Shown here one piece after another: positions 8,265 through 17,414 of a DNA stretch of 33,952 nucleotides. Both the position numbers and the translations under genes were made by a program. The stretch spans positions 1 to 33,952 of the forward strand of contig JAJZDV010000016.1 of NCBI GenBank assembly GCA_021846025.1, written 5' to 3'. The first letter of the stretch is position 1. The number at the start of each line of letters is the position of its first letter. Under the pieces are notes generated by a model. The model worked only from the letters and a program-made list of their open reading frames with translations. It did no database searches and was not told where the DNA came from. This stretch comes from Pseudomonadota bacterium (GTDB taxonomy: Bacteria > Pseudomonadota > Gammaproteobacteria > Burkholderiales > Burkholderiaceae_C).

Positions 8265-9854
8265 ATGAAACCCATCTGGATCGTCGACGACGATCAATCC
8301 ATTCGTTTCGTCCTGGAAAAGGCGCTGGAGAAAGCGGGTCTACCGGTTCGCAGCTTCTCCAATATCCGCGAGGTGCAAGCTGCGCTGAGCGACGAGTCCC
8401 CGCAGGTCCTGGTCTCTGACATTCGCATGCCCGGAGGCAGCGGCATCGAGTTGCTGCAGGAGCTCAAGCGTACCCAGCCGCAACTGCCGGTCATCATCAT
8501 GACGGCCTACTCCGACCTCGACAGCGCGGTTTCCGCCTTTCAGAGTGGAGCTTTCGAATATCTCAGCAAGCCCTTCGACTTGGAAAAGGCGGTCGACCTG
8601 ATCCGACGCGCTGTCGACGAGAGCCTGCGCGAACAGGACATCGAGGAGGCGCGCATCGACGCCCCCGAACTGCTTGGCCAGGCCCCGGCGATGCAGGATG
8701 TGTTCCGCGCCATCGGGCGCTTGTCGCCGTCGCAGGTCACCGTGCTCATCACTGGCGAGTCCGGCAGCGGCAAGGAGTTGGTGGCGCAGGCGCTGCATCG
8801 TCACAGTCCGCGCTCCAACGGACCGTTCGTCGCCATCAACACCGCAGCGATCCCGCGCGACCTGCTGGAGAGTGAACTGTTCGGCCATGAGCGCGGCGCC
8901 TTCACCGGGGCGCAAACCTCACGGCGCGGACGCTTCGAGCAGGCCGAGGGCGGCACCTTGTTTCTGGACGAAATTGGCGACATGCCCTACGAGTTACAGA
9001 CCCGCTTGTTGCGCGTGCTGTCCGACGGCCATTTCTACCGCGTGGGCGGGCACAGCCCCATCAAGGCGCATGTGCGGGTGATTGCCGCCACGCACCAGAA
9101 CCTCGAAAATCGGGTGCGCGACGGGCTGTTCCGCGAAGACTTGTTCCACCGGCTCAACGTCATCCGACTGCGCCTGCCGGCGCTGCGTGAGCGCCGCGAA
9201 GATATCGTCTTGCTGGTGCGGCATTTTCTTCTGAAAAGCGCGAAGGATCTGGGGGTCGATGCCAAGCGCCTGTCGGACGAGGCTCTGGCCGCGCTGCAGC
9301 ACTACCCATTTCCCGGCAACGTGCGCGAACTGGAAAACGTGTGCCATTGGCTCACCGTCATGGCGCCGGGCCTCACGGTCGACGTGAAGGATCTTCCCCC
9401 CGAGTTGCAGCTCTCGAACCGCGTAGTGCAGGCCGCTTCCTCGACGCCAGTCCTCCAGAGCATGGCATCGGGCGCGCGTGAACCGGCCGGCGAGCCTCGC
9501 CGGGACGACGGCACGCCGACCATCGTGCCGGGCATGCCGGCAAGCGCGAGTTTCGGCGTCAGTCACGCGACCTCTGCGCCGCCAGCGCTTGAGGCGGTTG
9601 CGCCGATGGCCGAGTCCGCTGCGCCGACCGTGGCAACCGAGGGCTGGGAGGCGATCGTGGCGCGTGCCACGCGTGAACTGCTGCACAACGGTCAGCCCGA
9701 GGTCATGGACTGGCTCAACCAACGCTTCGAGCGCGCGGTGATCCAGGCGGCTCTGGAGTTCACGCATGGGCGCCGTATCGAGGCGGCGGTCAAGCTCGGG
9801 ATCGGTCGCAACACCATCACGCGCAAGATCCAGGATCTCGGCCTGGACGGTTGA
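8265..9854 (+). CDS. glnG: Nitrogen regulation response regulator NtrC (NR(I))
   Basis: This is a sigma-54 enhancer-binding activator of nitrogen genes, 529 residues long against 469 in E. coli. The receiver domain carries the phospho-acceptor Asp52 in VSDIRMPG. The AAA+ domain has Walker A GESGSGKE (164-171), the sigma-54 contact loop GAFTGA (211-216) and Walker [12 protein letters not shown]. The C-terminal Fis-type helix-turn-helix ends [19 protein letters not shown]. The extra length is an Ala/Pro/Ser-rich linker between the AAA+ and DNA-binding domains. The ATG at 8265 lies 9 nt after GAGAG; an ATG at 8256 abuts that sequence. The glnA promoter here carries two fitting target sites. Confidence 0.97.
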   Translation: MKPIWIVDDDQSIRFVLEKALEKAGLPVRSFSNIREVQAALSDESPQVLVSDIRMPGGSGIELLQELKRTQPQLPVIIMTAYSDLDSAVSAFQSGAFEYLSKPFDLEKAVDLIRRAVDESLREQDIEEARIDAPELLGQAPAMQDVFRAIGRLSPSQVTVLITGESGSGKELVAQALHRHSPRSNGPFVAINTAAIPRDLLESELFGHERGAFTGAQTSRRGRFEQAEGGTLFLDEIGDMPYELQTRLLRVLSDGHFYRVGGHSPIKAHVRVIAATHQNLENRVRDGLFREDLFHRLNVIRLRLPALRERREDIVLLVRHFLLKSAKDLGVDAKRLSDEALAALQHYPFPGNVRELENVCHWLTVMAPGLTVDVKDLPPELQLSNRVVQAASSTPVLQSMASGAREPAGEPRRDDGTPTIVPGMPASASFGVSHATSAPPALEAVAPMAESAAPTVATEGWEAIVARATRELLHNGQPEVMDWLNQRFERAVIQAALEFTHGRRIEAAVKLGIGRNTITRKIQDLGLDG

Positions 9855-9902
9855 AATCGCCCGCCGATGCTGCCGCTGCACCTGCCGGCGTGGCGTCGCA
9901 GT

Positions 9903-10679
9903 TCAGTGAACGGGTGCGCTCAACTCCACCATCACCGGCGCGTGGTCGCTGGGGCGCTCGTTCTTGCGCGGGGCTTTGTCGATGGTGCAACTCGTCACGC
10001 TTGACCTCAGCGCCGCACTCACGAGGATGTGGTCGATGCGCAGGCCCTGGTTGCGGCGAAACGCCAGGTTGCGGTAGTCCCACCAGCTCCAGCTTTTCGG
10101 CGGTTGCTCGAACAGGCGAAAAGCGTCGGCCAGACCCAGGTCCAGCAGTTCGCGGAAATGCCCGCGTTCCTCGTCGGTGCAGTGAATCTTGCCTCGCCAG
10201 GCATCGGGGTCGTGCACGTCGCGATCTTCCGGTGCAATGTTGTAGTCCCCCATCAGCACCAGTTTCGGGTGACGCGCCAGCTCCTCGCGCAGCCAGGCCT
10301 CGAGCGCTTCCAGCCAAGCCATTTTGTAGGCGAATTTTTCGCTGCCCGGCTCCTGGCCGTTGGGGACGTAGGCGCCGACCACGCGCACGCCCTGCACGGT
10401 GCCGGCAATCACTCGCGCCTGGGCATCCAGCAGCCCGGGAATATTGCGCACCACGTCGACGGCAGCCACGCGTGATAGCAGTGCGACGCCGTTGTAGGTA
10501 CGCTGGCCAAAGCTCTGAGCCTGCCAGCCGGCGGCCAGCAGTTCGGCGTGCGGAAATGTGTCGTCGGTCTGCTTGGTCTCCTGCAGGACCAGCACATCGG
10601 GGCGATGCGCCTGCAGCCAGTCCAGCACCTGCGGCAGGCGCACCGACAGCGAGTTCACGTTCCAGGTGGCGAGTTTCAT
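9903..10679 (-). CDS. xthA: Exodeoxyribonuclease III
   Basis: This Mg-dependent AP endonuclease and 3'-5' exonuclease of base-excision repair has 258 residues (E. coli 268). The EEP fold motifs are visible: MKLATWNVNSLSVRL at the start, LQETKQTDDTFP with the metal-binding Glu, YVPNGQ, GDYNIAPEDRDVHDP, WSWWDYR and RIDHIL, and the catalytic SDHAPV near the end. The ATG overlaps the stop of the preceding murI gene by 4 bp (ATGA), so the two are translationally coupled. It converges with ntrC, with 48 bp between stops. Confidence 0.96.
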   Translation of the reverse strand: MKLATWNVNSLSVRLPQVLDWLQAHRPDVLVLQETKQTDDTFPHAELLAAGWQAQSFGQRTYNGVALLSRVAAVDVVRNIPGLLDAQARVIAGTVQGVRVVGAYVPNGQEPGSEKFAYKMAWLEALEAWLREELARHPKLVLMGDYNIAPEDRDVHDPDAWRGKIHCTDEERGHFRELLDLGLADAFRLFEQPPKSWSWWDYRNLAFRRNQGLRIDHILVSAALRSSVTSCTIDKAPRKNERPSDHAPVMVELSAPVH

Positions 10680-11779
10680 GGTCGGCCGCGATGGGCCTGG
10701 AGGGGCGGCGCAGCGAAGCGGGGCCGTGTGGACGAAAGGTGATGAGTGGCGACGGCTCCCAGGCCACAAGCCTGCGCAATGCCGAGCAGCGTTGCCGGTT
10801 CGCCATTCGTCCAGAAGTCGATCTGGCCTGGCGTCGCGTCGAGCCGCTCTGCAGCCGGCAGGTTGGCGGCCAGACGTGCGGTCTGGGCCGCGACGGCATC
10901 GGCCGGGTCGAGCAGCGTGAGCTCGGCGGATGCTCGACCGAGCGCATCGCGCAGGGCCGCTGCGACCAGCGGGTAGTGGGTGCAGCCGAGCACCACGGTG
11001 GAGCAGTCCGCGGCGCGCAGCGGGGCGCAGAAACGCTCGACCAGCGCGAGGGTTTCGGCGGCTTCAGGGCCATGCTTTTCGATGGCTTCGGCAAGGCCGG
11101 GGCACGGTTGCAGGAGCACATCGGCGTCGCCGGCCTGCGCTTGCAGCAAGGCGCGAAACTTGGACGAGGCCAGGGTTCCGGGTGTGGCCAGCACGCCGAC
11201 CGGTCTGCCCTGGGCGACTGCCAGTGCTGGCTTGACGGCCGGCTCGATGCCGACGAACGGGACGCGGGGCCAGTGCTGGCGCAGCTCTGCAATCGCCAGG
11301 GCGGTGGCGGTGTTGCAGGCCACGACAATGAGCTCGCAGCCTTGCGACAGCAGGAAGGCGCTGAGCCATGTGCTGCGCCCGAGCACATAGCGGTCGCCGC
11401 GTTCGCCGTAGGGGGCGAAGGCCGAGTCGGCGGCGTAGGTGAAATGCGCCCGGGGCAGGTGCCGCTGCAGTGCGGCCAGTACGGTGAGACCGCCCACGCC
11501 CGAATCGAACACGCCGATGCGCCTGGCTGCCGTGGCTTGTTCTCGCGTCGTGTGTGTCCGTTCGTCGGCGCCTGCGCCAGCCAGGCCGGCGCAGGACGAG
11601 CAGATGCAGGCCAGACCGCGCATTGCGGCCGGGATGCGCGCCACGGCATCGTCGCTGAAGGCCGCGTCCCTGCACCAGCAGGCGGTCTCGAAGCTTGCGC
11701 GGGCTGCAGGCTGGCAGCCATTGGCCTGACCGCACACCGGGCAATGCGATGCCGTGCGCGGTGTTGCGGCAGACTCCAT
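10676..11779 (-). CDS. murI: Glutamate racemase with N-terminal cysteine-rich CWC domain (in-frame fusion)
   Basis: MurI converts L- to D-glutamate for peptidoglycan. The racemase part (about residues 86-367) shows FDSGVGGLTV, VACNTATA with catalytic Cys155, GIEPAVKPA and LGCTHYPLV with catalytic Cys266. It is preceded in the same frame by about 70 residues with eight cysteines in the CWC-family pattern: CPVC (13, 16), Cys22, CWC (34-36) and CICSSC (58, 60, 63). Between the last of these and the racemase core there is no ATG, GTG or TTG until a GTG inside the first strand (GVFDSG). The nearest internal ATG is at 11623, inside the CWC domain. So one 367-residue protein is the simplest reading. 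The start at 11779 is 2 nt after the fumarase stop. Confidence 0.88.
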   Translation of the reverse strand: MESAATPRTASHCPVCGQANGCQPAARASFETACWCRDAAFSDDAVARIPAAMRGLACICSSCAGLAGAGADERTHTTREQATAARRIGVFDSGVGGLTVLAALQRHLPRAHFTYAADSAFAPYGERGDRYVLGRSTWLSAFLLSQGCELIVVACNTATALAIAELRQHWPRVPFVGIEPAVKPALAVAQGRPVGVLATPGTLASSKFRALLQAQAGDADVLLQPCPGLAEAIEKHGPEAAETLALVERFCAPLRAADCSTVVLGCTHYPLVAAALRDALGRASAELTLLDPADAVAAQTARLAANLPAAERLDATPGQIDFWTNGEPATLLGIAQACGLGAVATHHLSSTRPRFAAPPLQAHRGRP

Positions 11780-11781
11780 GC

Positions 11782-13311
11782 TCAGGCCACGACCACCGGG
11801 ATCTTGCCGATGCGTGCGCGCCATTCCGCCGGCCCCGTATTGTGGACCGAGGTTCCCAGGGCATCCACGGCCACGGTCACCGGCATATCCTGCACCGTGA
11901 ACTCGTAGATGGCCTCCATGCCCAGGTCCTCGAAGGCCAGGAGGCGCGAGGCCTTGATGGCCTTCGACACGAGGTAGGCGGCGCCGCCCACGGCCATGAG
12001 ATAGGCGCTCTTGTGCTTGCGAATCGCCTCGATGGCCACCGGGCCGCGCTCGGCCTTGCCGATCATGGCGATGAGCCCGGTCTGCGCCAACATCGTTTCC
12101 GTGAACTTGTCCATGCGCGTGGACGTGGTGGGGCCGGCCGGGCCGACCGCTTCGCCTTGCACCGGGTCCACCGGGCCGACGTAATAGATGACGCGGTTGG
12201 TGAAGTCCACCGGCAGCTTTTCGCCCTGGGCCAGCATCGTGGCGATGCGTTTGTGCGCAGCGTCGCGCCCGGTCAGCATCTTGCCCGTCAGCAGCAGGGT
12301 TTCGCCCGGCTTGAAACTGGCCACCTCGGCCGGGGTCAAGGTGTCGAGGTTGATGCGGCGGCTGCGCTCGTAATCCGGCGCCCAATGCACGTCGGGCCAC
12401 AAGTCCAGGCTGGGCGGCTCAAGATAGACCGGGCCCTGGCCGTCCATGACGAAGTGCGCGTGGCGCGTGGCGGCGCAGTTGGGAATCATCGCCACCGGCA
12501 GGTTGGCGGCGTGGCACGGCCAATGCTTGATTTTGACGTCCAGCACCGTGGTCAGTCCGCCCAGGCCCTGCGCGCCGATGCCCAGGGCATTGGCCTTTTC
12601 ATACAGCTCGACGCGCAAGGCCTCGTACTTGTCGCGCGGCCCGCGCGTGAGCAGTTCGTTCATGTCGATGTCGTCCATCAGGGCCTGCTTGGCCAGGAGC
12701 ATGGCATGCTCCGCAGTGCCGCCGATGCCGATGCCCAACATGCCCGGCGGACACCAACCGGCGCCCATGGTGGGCAGGGTTTGCAGCACCCAGTCGACCA
12801 AGCTATCGCTGGGGTTGAGCATGGCAAATTTGGACTTGGCCTCCGAACCGCCTCCCTTGGCCGCCACGGTCACGTCGAGCTTGTTGCCGGGAACGAGCTC
12901 GACATGCAGCACGGCGGGCGTGTTGTCGCCCGTATTCTTGCGCTCGAACAGCGGGTCGGCCAGGACCGAAGCACGCAGCTTGTTGTCGGCATTCAGATAG
13001 CCACGTCGCACGCCGGCGTCCACCGCGTCCTGCAGAGTGCCGCTGAGACCTTCGAAGCGCACGTCCATGCCGACCCTGAGGAAGACATTGACGATGCCGG
13101 TGTCCTGGCAGATGGGTCGGCGTCCTTCTGCGCACATGCGGCTGTTGGTCAGGATTTGCGCGATGGCGTCCTTGGCAGCCGGGCTTTGCTCGCGGGTGTA
13201 GGCACGTGCCAGATGCGCAATGTAGTCAGCCGGGTGAAAGTAGCTGATGAATTGCAACGCTGCAGCGATGCTCTCGACCAGGTCGTCCTGGCGAATGTTG
13301 ATGGTGGACAA
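11782..13311 (-). CDS. fumA: Fumarate hydratase, class I (4Fe-4S)
   Basis: This iron-sulfur fumarase interconverts fumarate and malate in the citric acid cycle. It has 509 residues, as expected for the single-chain class I form, with the N-terminal (alpha) and C-terminal (beta) regions fused. The three cluster cysteines are Cys68 (RPICQDTG), Cys187 (GAGWCPPGM) and Cys279 (MIPNCAATRHAHF). The beta part shows AVGPAGPTTSTRMD. The start is a TTG at 13311, preceded by GGAG 6 nt upstream; no better in-frame ATG is seen. The cluster is oxygen-sensitive by family knowledge. Close spacing to the downstream CWC-murI gene suggests one transcript. The fumA/fumB symbol distinction is arbitrary here. Confidence 0.95.
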   Translation of the reverse strand: MSTINIRQDDLVESIAAALQFISYFHPADYIAHLARAYTREQSPAAKDAIAQILTNSRMCAEGRRPICQDTGIVNVFLRVGMDVRFEGLSGTLQDAVDAGVRRGYLNADNKLRASVLADPLFERKNTGDNTPAVLHVELVPGNKLDVTVAAKGGGSEAKSKFAMLNPSDSLVDWVLQTLPTMGAGWCPPGMLGIGIGGTAEHAMLLAKQALMDDIDMNELLTRGPRDKYEALRVELYEKANALGIGAQGLGGLTTVLDVKIKHWPCHAANLPVAMIPNCAATRHAHFVMDGQGPVYLEPPSLDLWPDVHWAPDYERSRRINLDTLTPAEVASFKPGETLLLTGKMLTGRDAAHKRIATMLAQGEKLPVDFTNRVIYYVGPVDPVQGEAVGPAGPTTSTRMDKFTETMLAQTGLIAMIGKAERGPVAIEAIRKHKSAYLMAVGGAAYLVSKAIKASRLLAFEDLGMEAIYEFTVQDMPVTVAVDALGTSVHNTGPAEWRARIGKIPVVVA

Positions 13312-13385
13312 GGTGATCTCCGTGAGTAGCCGAGACAGTGGTCAGGTTGTCCACGCATGTTAAGACCGCCCCCGGTGCTTGTCGC

Positions 13386-14045
13386 TCAGTGGCCGGCCCC
13401 TGGATTGCTGGCGGGGGCGTAATCGTGAATCGTGCGGGTCATCATGCGATCGGTGTAGGCAATGGCCATGGCCGAGAGCAGAAAGGTGAGATGGATGGCA
13501 GTCTGGGCGATCAGTGCCTTGGCGCTGTAGGCGTCGGCGTTGATGAAGGTGCGCAACAGGTGGATCGACGAAATGCCGATGATGGCCAGTGCCAGCTTCA
13601 CCTTGAGTACCGAGGCGTTGACGTGCGACAACCATTCGGGGTGATCGGGGTGATCCTCGAGGTACATGCGCGACACGAAGGTCTCGTACCCGCCGACGAT
13701 GACCATGATCAGCAGATTGGCAATCATCACCACGTCGATGAGGCTGAGCACCACCAGCATGATGGTGGTTTCCGTCAGCTTCGGCAGGCTGGCGTGCGCG
13801 GCGGCAGCGATCCCGCCCTCTGGCGGGATGGGGTTGCGCACGGCCACGGCCTCGAGCAGGTGCTGCAGAGCAGTCTGGCTGCCCATGGCGGCACCCACCA
13901 GGTCGACCAGTTCGACCCAGAAGTGAAAGACGTAAACGCCCAGCGCGAGGATCAGCCCGACATAGAGCGGCAGTTGCAGCCAGCGGCTGAAAAACAGCAG
14001 GCGGGGCACGAGTGGCAACTGAGCCGTGGGTAGGGGTTTGGCCAT
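13386..14045 (-). CDS. UPF0114 (YqhA/TIGR00645) inner-membrane protein
   Basis: This 219-residue protein matches the UPF0114 family. It has an amphipathic start with LLFFSRWLQLPLYVGL, then four predicted membrane helices (about 24-42, 93-118, 145-165 and 182-200) and the conserved ETTIMLVVLSLIDVVMIANL and GGYETFVSR segments. The function of the family is unknown. The ATG at 14045 begins the conserved region; a weak minus-strand -10-like TAAAAT lies about 40 bp upstream. The gene is first in a minus-strand series ahead of the fumarase (74-bp gap) and divergent from acs. Confidence 0.9.
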   Translation of the reverse strand: MAKPLPTAQLPLVPRLLFFSRWLQLPLYVGLILALGVYVFHFWVELVDLVGAAMGSQTALQHLLEAVAVRNPIPPEGGIAAAAHASLPKLTETTIMLVVLSLIDVVMIANLLIMVIVGGYETFVSRMYLEDHPDHPEWLSHVNASVLKVKLALAIIGISSIHLLRTFINADAYSAKALIAQTAIHLTFLLSAMAIAYTDRMMTRTIHDYAPASNPGAGH

Positions 14046-14160
14046 AGGGAGATGTGGTGGGTACGGGTCAATTGCGCGGAACCCGATTTTAGGGATGCAA
14101 TGTGTTGCGATTGCAGCGACCGGGTTCCCAACACGTCAGGGGGGTGTAAGAGCGGGTGGT

Positions 14161-14189
14161 TCACAATAAAAAGCAAACACCATACAGTC
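14161..14189 (+). promoter_or_regulatory. Candidate sigma-70 promoter for acs
   Basis: TTCACA (14161-14166) and TACAGT (14184-14189) are separated by 17 bp, a 5/6 and a 4/6 match to the -35 and -10 consensus. It lies about 100 bp before the acs ATG, in the divergent region with the UPF0114 gene. Confidence 0.45.
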
Positions 14190-14224
14190 GAAGCGGCGCG
14201 CGGGCAGCCTGCACCATGCTGCCT

Positions 14225-14251
14225 TGATTCGTGTGATCCGTGTGATTCGCG
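14225..14251 (+). repeat. Three 9-bp tandem repeats in the acs leader
   Basis: TGATTCGTG, TGATCCGTG and TGATTCGCG follow each other directly, differing by single bases. They lie between the candidate promoter and the acs start. They may be chance, or a small binding site. Confidence 0.5.
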
Positions 14252-14287
14252 TGCTTCGACGAAATCGCCACCCATCCGGAGACAACC

Positions 14288-16270
14288 ATGGCCGAACAAC
14301 AAGCCCCCGAGCACCACGCCCTCAAGACCTACTACCCCTCGTCCGATGCTGTCAGGCGCGCCCGCATCTCCGGCATGGAGGCGTACCGCAAGCTGGTGGC
14401 TGAAGCCGATGCCGATTTCGAGGGCTTCTGGGCGCGGCTGGCGCGCGAGAACCTGCACTGGCACAAGCCATTCACGCAAACCCTCGACGCCAGCGGCGCG
14501 CCGTTCTACAAGTGGTTCGCGGATGGTCGCATCAACGTTTCCTACAACTGCCTCGACCGGCATGTGCTTGCCGGCCAGGGCGGCAAGACCGCCATCGTGT
14601 TCGAGGCCGACGACGGCGCCGTCAGCCGTGTCAGTTACGCCGAACTGCTGGAGCGCACGGCCAAATTTGCCAATGCGCTGAAGCGGCTTGGTGTGAACAA
14701 AGGCGACCGCGTCGTCATCTACATGCCCATGTCGGTGGAGGGTGTGGTGGCGATGCAGGCTTGCGCGCGCATCGGCGCGACGCATTCGGTGGTCTTCGGC
14801 GGTTTCTCCGCGCAGTCGCTGCGCGACCGCATCCAGGATGCCGGTGCCGTGCTGGTGATCACGGCCGACGAGCAGCGCCGCGGCGGCAAGTCGCTGCCGC
14901 TCAAGGCCATCGTCGATGAGGCGTTGACGCTCGGGGGCTGCGACACGGTGCGCAACGTGGTGGTTTACCGCCGCACCGGTGGCGAGGTGGCCTTCAAGCC
15001 GCCGCGCGACCTCTGGATGCACGAACTCGCCGCCGCGCAAAGCGCCGATTGCCCACCGGAGTGGGTGGAGTCCGAGCACCCGCTGTTCCTGCTTTACACC
15101 TCGGGTTCCACCGGCAAGCCCAAGGGTGTGCAACATTCCACCGCCGGCTATCTGCTCTGGGCCCAGCTCACCATGCTGTGGACTTTCGACATCCAGCCCG
15201 ACGATTTGTTCTGGTGTACGGCCGACATCGGCTGGGTGACGGGCCACAGCTACATTGCTTACGGTCCGCTGGCTTGCGGTGCGACCGAGGTTGTGTTCGA
15301 GGGGGTGCCGGTCTATCCAGATGCCGGGCGCTTCTGGCGCATGATCCAGGATCACAAGGTGACGGTGTTCTACACCGCGCCCACGGCCATCCGCTCGCTC
15401 ATCAAGGCGGCCGAGACCAATGCCGCGGTGCACCCGCGCAACTACAAGCTCGACTCGCTGCGCATTCTCGGGACCGTGGGCGAGCCCATCAATCCCGCTG
15501 CCTGGGAGTGGTATCACCAGCATATCGGCGGTGGCCGCTGCCCAGTGGTCGACACCTGGTGGCAGACCGAAACCGGTGGTCACATGATGAGTCCGCTGCC
15601 CGGCGCCACGCCGATGGTGCCCGGCTCGTGCACGCTGCCGCTTCCCGGCATCTCGGCCGAGGTCGTGGACGAAGCCGGCCATGACCTGCCTTGGGGAACG
15701 GGCGGCATCCTGGTCATCAAAAAGCCTTGGCCGGCGATGATCCGCACGATCTACGGCGATCCCGAGCGCTTCAAGAAAAGCTACTACCCGGAGGAGTTGC
15801 ATGGCCATTACCTGGCCGGAGATGGCGCCATCCGTGATCCGAACAGCGGCTACTTCACCATCACCGGCCGCATCGACGATGTGCTCAATGTCTCCGGCCA
15901 CCGCATGGGAACGATGGAAATCGAGTCGGCGCTGGTGTCGCATCCGCTCGTGGCCGAAGCCGCCGTGGTGAGTCGGCCGGACGAGCTGACAGGGGAGGCC
16001 ATCTGTGCCTTCGTCGTGCTCAAGCGCCCGGTTCCCACCGGGGACGAGGGCAAACAGATTGCCGCCGAGTTGCGCAACCATGTGGGCAAGGAGATCGGGC
16101 CCATCGCCAAGCCGAAAGACATCCGTTTCGGCGACAACTTGCCCAAGACCCGCTCAGGCAAGATCATGCGCCGCTTGTTGCGCACCCTGGCCAAGGGCGA
16201 AGTCATCACCCAGGACACATCGACGCTGGAGAACCCGGCGATTCTGGAGCAACTGGGCCGCAACCACTGA
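14288..16270 (+). CDS. acs: Acetyl-CoA synthetase (AMP-forming)
   Basis: Acs activates acetate with ATP to acetyl-AMP and then acetyl-CoA, allowing growth on or recapture of acetate. It has 660 residues (E. coli 652). The ATP-binding P-loop [11 protein letters not shown] is at 270-280. Other family blocks are [14 protein letters not shown], the [10 protein letters not shown] segment, and the hinge region [20 protein letters not shown]. The C-terminal [11 protein letters not shown] contains Lys625, the conserved catalytic lysine that is reversibly acetylated in this family. GGAG lies 6 nt before the ATG. It is transcribed alone and converges with arnD; about 210 bp between the stops holds nothing I can assign. 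Confidence 0.97.
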   Translation: MAEQQAPEHHALKTYYPSSDAVRRARISGMEAYRKLVAEADADFEGFWARLARENLHWHKPFTQTLDASGAPFYKWFADGRINVSYNCLDRHVLAGQGGKTAIVFEADDGAVSRVSYAELLERTAKFANALKRLGVNKGDRVVIYMPMSVEGVVAMQACARIGATHSVVFGGFSAQSLRDRIQDAGAVLVITADEQRRGGKSLPLKAIVDEALTLGGCDTVRNVVVYRRTGGEVAFKPPRDLWMHELAAAQSADCPPEWVESEHPLFLLYTSGSTGKPKGVQHSTAGYLLWAQLTMLWTFDIQPDDLFWCTADIGWVTGHSYIAYGPLACGATEVVFEGVPVYPDAGRFWRMIQDHKVTVFYTAPTAIRSLIKAAETNAAVHPRNYKLDSLRILGTVGEPINPAAWEWYHQHIGGGRCPVVDTWWQTETGGHMMSPLPGATPMVPGSCTLPLPGISAEVVDEAGHDLPWGTGGILVIKKPWPAMIRTIYGDPERFKKSYYPEELHGHYLAGDGAIRDPNSGYFTITGRIDDVLNVSGHRMGTMEIESALVSHPLVAEAAVVSRPDELTGEAICAFVVLKRPVPTGDEGKQIAAELRNHVGKEIGPIAKPKDIRFGDNLPKTRSGKIMRRLLRTLAKGEVITQDTSTLENPAILEQLGRNH

Positions 16271-16483
16271 GCGCGCTCAGGGGCGGCTCACCGACCCGCC
16301 CTGCTTGGAGGGGCAAGAAAACTGGGGGAGGCCGGTGCGTCCGTGTGTGTCCGGGAATGCTCTCATGCCGCCCTGGCTCTTGACCACCCGCTTCCCCGCG
16401 GTGCCTGGGCTGCTTCGGGTGTTTGCGCGTTCATGTTGCGGGCCGGACGCAGCCCCGGCCGCGCGCGCCCGGATTGTTGCGAT

Positions 16484-17383
16484 TCAGGCCGGCTCAGCCG
16501 GCACTGCAAGCGTCCCGCTGCGCCCCGGCACGGTGCCCTGCCCAACGCCACGCAAGGGCAGCGCGTCAAGGGCCAGGGTGGCGGCGTAGTTCGACAAACT
16601 GCCGATGTGCAGGCCGGCAGCCTGCCAGCCGCCCAGCAGAGTGTCGAATACCGCCGACAGTTTGCCGCCCTCGAGTTCGGCATGCAGGGTGAAGACATGG
16701 TCGCGCCCATTGAGCGAGCGTTGCAGGATGTGCTCGGCAACGGTATCGGGCGTGATGCCGTCGAGGCCGATGCACTCGTCCAGTGTTGGCAACGTGGTGG
16801 GCAATTGCGGCACGGCAAGAGCCAAGCCTTGCACCACAGGGCGGAAAGGGCCATCGCCGCGGCCGTCGGAGGCGAGGGTGAAGCCCAGTTCGGCTTCCAG
16901 CGCGTAGGCCGCCTCGTTCATCTGCCAGCCGGCGGCACCGTGCACGCGGGGCGCTCGACCAAAGATCTGGGTGTAGCGCGCCACCGCCAGTTGCATCTGC
17001 TGCCACGTCCAGGTGGCGTCTTTGACGGCGACGTGATCCTGCCACAGGATGTGGTTCCAGGTGTGCACCCCCGTCTCATGCCCGCTGTGATCGGCGCTGC
17101 GCATGGCGTCAGCCGCCTGCCTGCCGATGTCCGGTCCTGGCAGCAGGGTGCCGTAGAGCAAGGTCTTGATGCCGTAGTGCTCCACCACCGAAGTCCGTCC
17201 AACCTTGGCCAGGAAGCCGGGCCGGAACACGCGCTTGAGCGCCCGGCCGGTGTGGTCGGGCCCGAGACTGAAGAGGAATGTGGCCGATACCCGGTGACGA
17301 TCCAGCAGCCGCAGCAAAGTGGGTATGCCTTCACGCGTGCCGCGCAGGGTATCGACATCGATCTTCAAGGCGAGGAACGGCAT
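16484..17383 (-). CDS. arnD: 4-deoxy-4-formamido-L-arabinose-phosphoundecaprenol deformylase
   Basis: ArnD removes the formyl group from undecaprenyl-phosphate-L-Ara4FN, leaving the lipid-linked L-Ara4N that ArnT transfers. It has 299 residues (E. coli 296) with a NodB-type polysaccharide-deacetylase fold: ALKIDVDTLRGTREGIP holds the catalytic/metal aspartate, and GHETGVHTWNHILWQ the metal-binding histidines. HGAAGWQMNE and ASDGRG are also conserved. It is the last gene of the minus-strand arn operon, 31 bp after the decarboxylase stop. No signal peptide is obvious, as expected for an enzyme acting at the cytoplasmic membrane face. Confidence 0.93.
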   Translation of the reverse strand: MPFLALKIDVDTLRGTREGIPTLLRLLDRHRVSATFLFSLGPDHTGRALKRVFRPGFLAKVGRTSVVEHYGIKTLLYGTLLPGPDIGRQAADAMRSADHSGHETGVHTWNHILWQDHVAVKDATWTWQQMQLAVARYTQIFGRAPRVHGAAGWQMNEAAYALEAELGFTLASDGRGDGPFRPVVQGLALAVPQLPTTLPTLDECIGLDGITPDTVAEHILQRSLNGRDHVFTLHAELEGGKLSAVFDTLLGGWQAAGLHIGSLSNYAATLALDALPLRGVGQGTVPGRSGTLAVPAEPA

Positions 17384-17414
17384 GGTGCGGGCGTCGTGCG
17401 GTCGGAAGCTGTGC

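Noticed and set aside
9817-11721. Long minus-strand frame over xthA and murI in a different phase
   Set aside because: Both real genes are recognised with catalytic residues in other phases; the long frame is Pro/Ser/Ala/Arg-rich noise.
14046-14100. Minus-strand -10-like TAAAAT (14086-14091) as a promoter for the UPF0114 gene
   Set aside because: No fitting -35 hexamer at 16-18 bp; kept only as a remark under that gene.
13952-16081. Open minus-strand frame of about 700 codons opposite acs and part of the UPF0114 gene
   Set aside because: acs on the other strand is complete and fully conserved; the antisense product has no domain and runs through the intergenic region and into another gene.
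16271-16330. Possible terminator after acs (GC-rich imperfect inverted repeat around 16278-16303)
   Set aside because: The arms need a bulge and no T run follows on either strand.
16488-16502. GCCGGC-TCA-GCCGGC hairpin at the end of arnD
   Set aside because: It lies within the last codons, the stem is only 6 bp, and no T run follows; such repeats are common by chance in GC-rich DNA.
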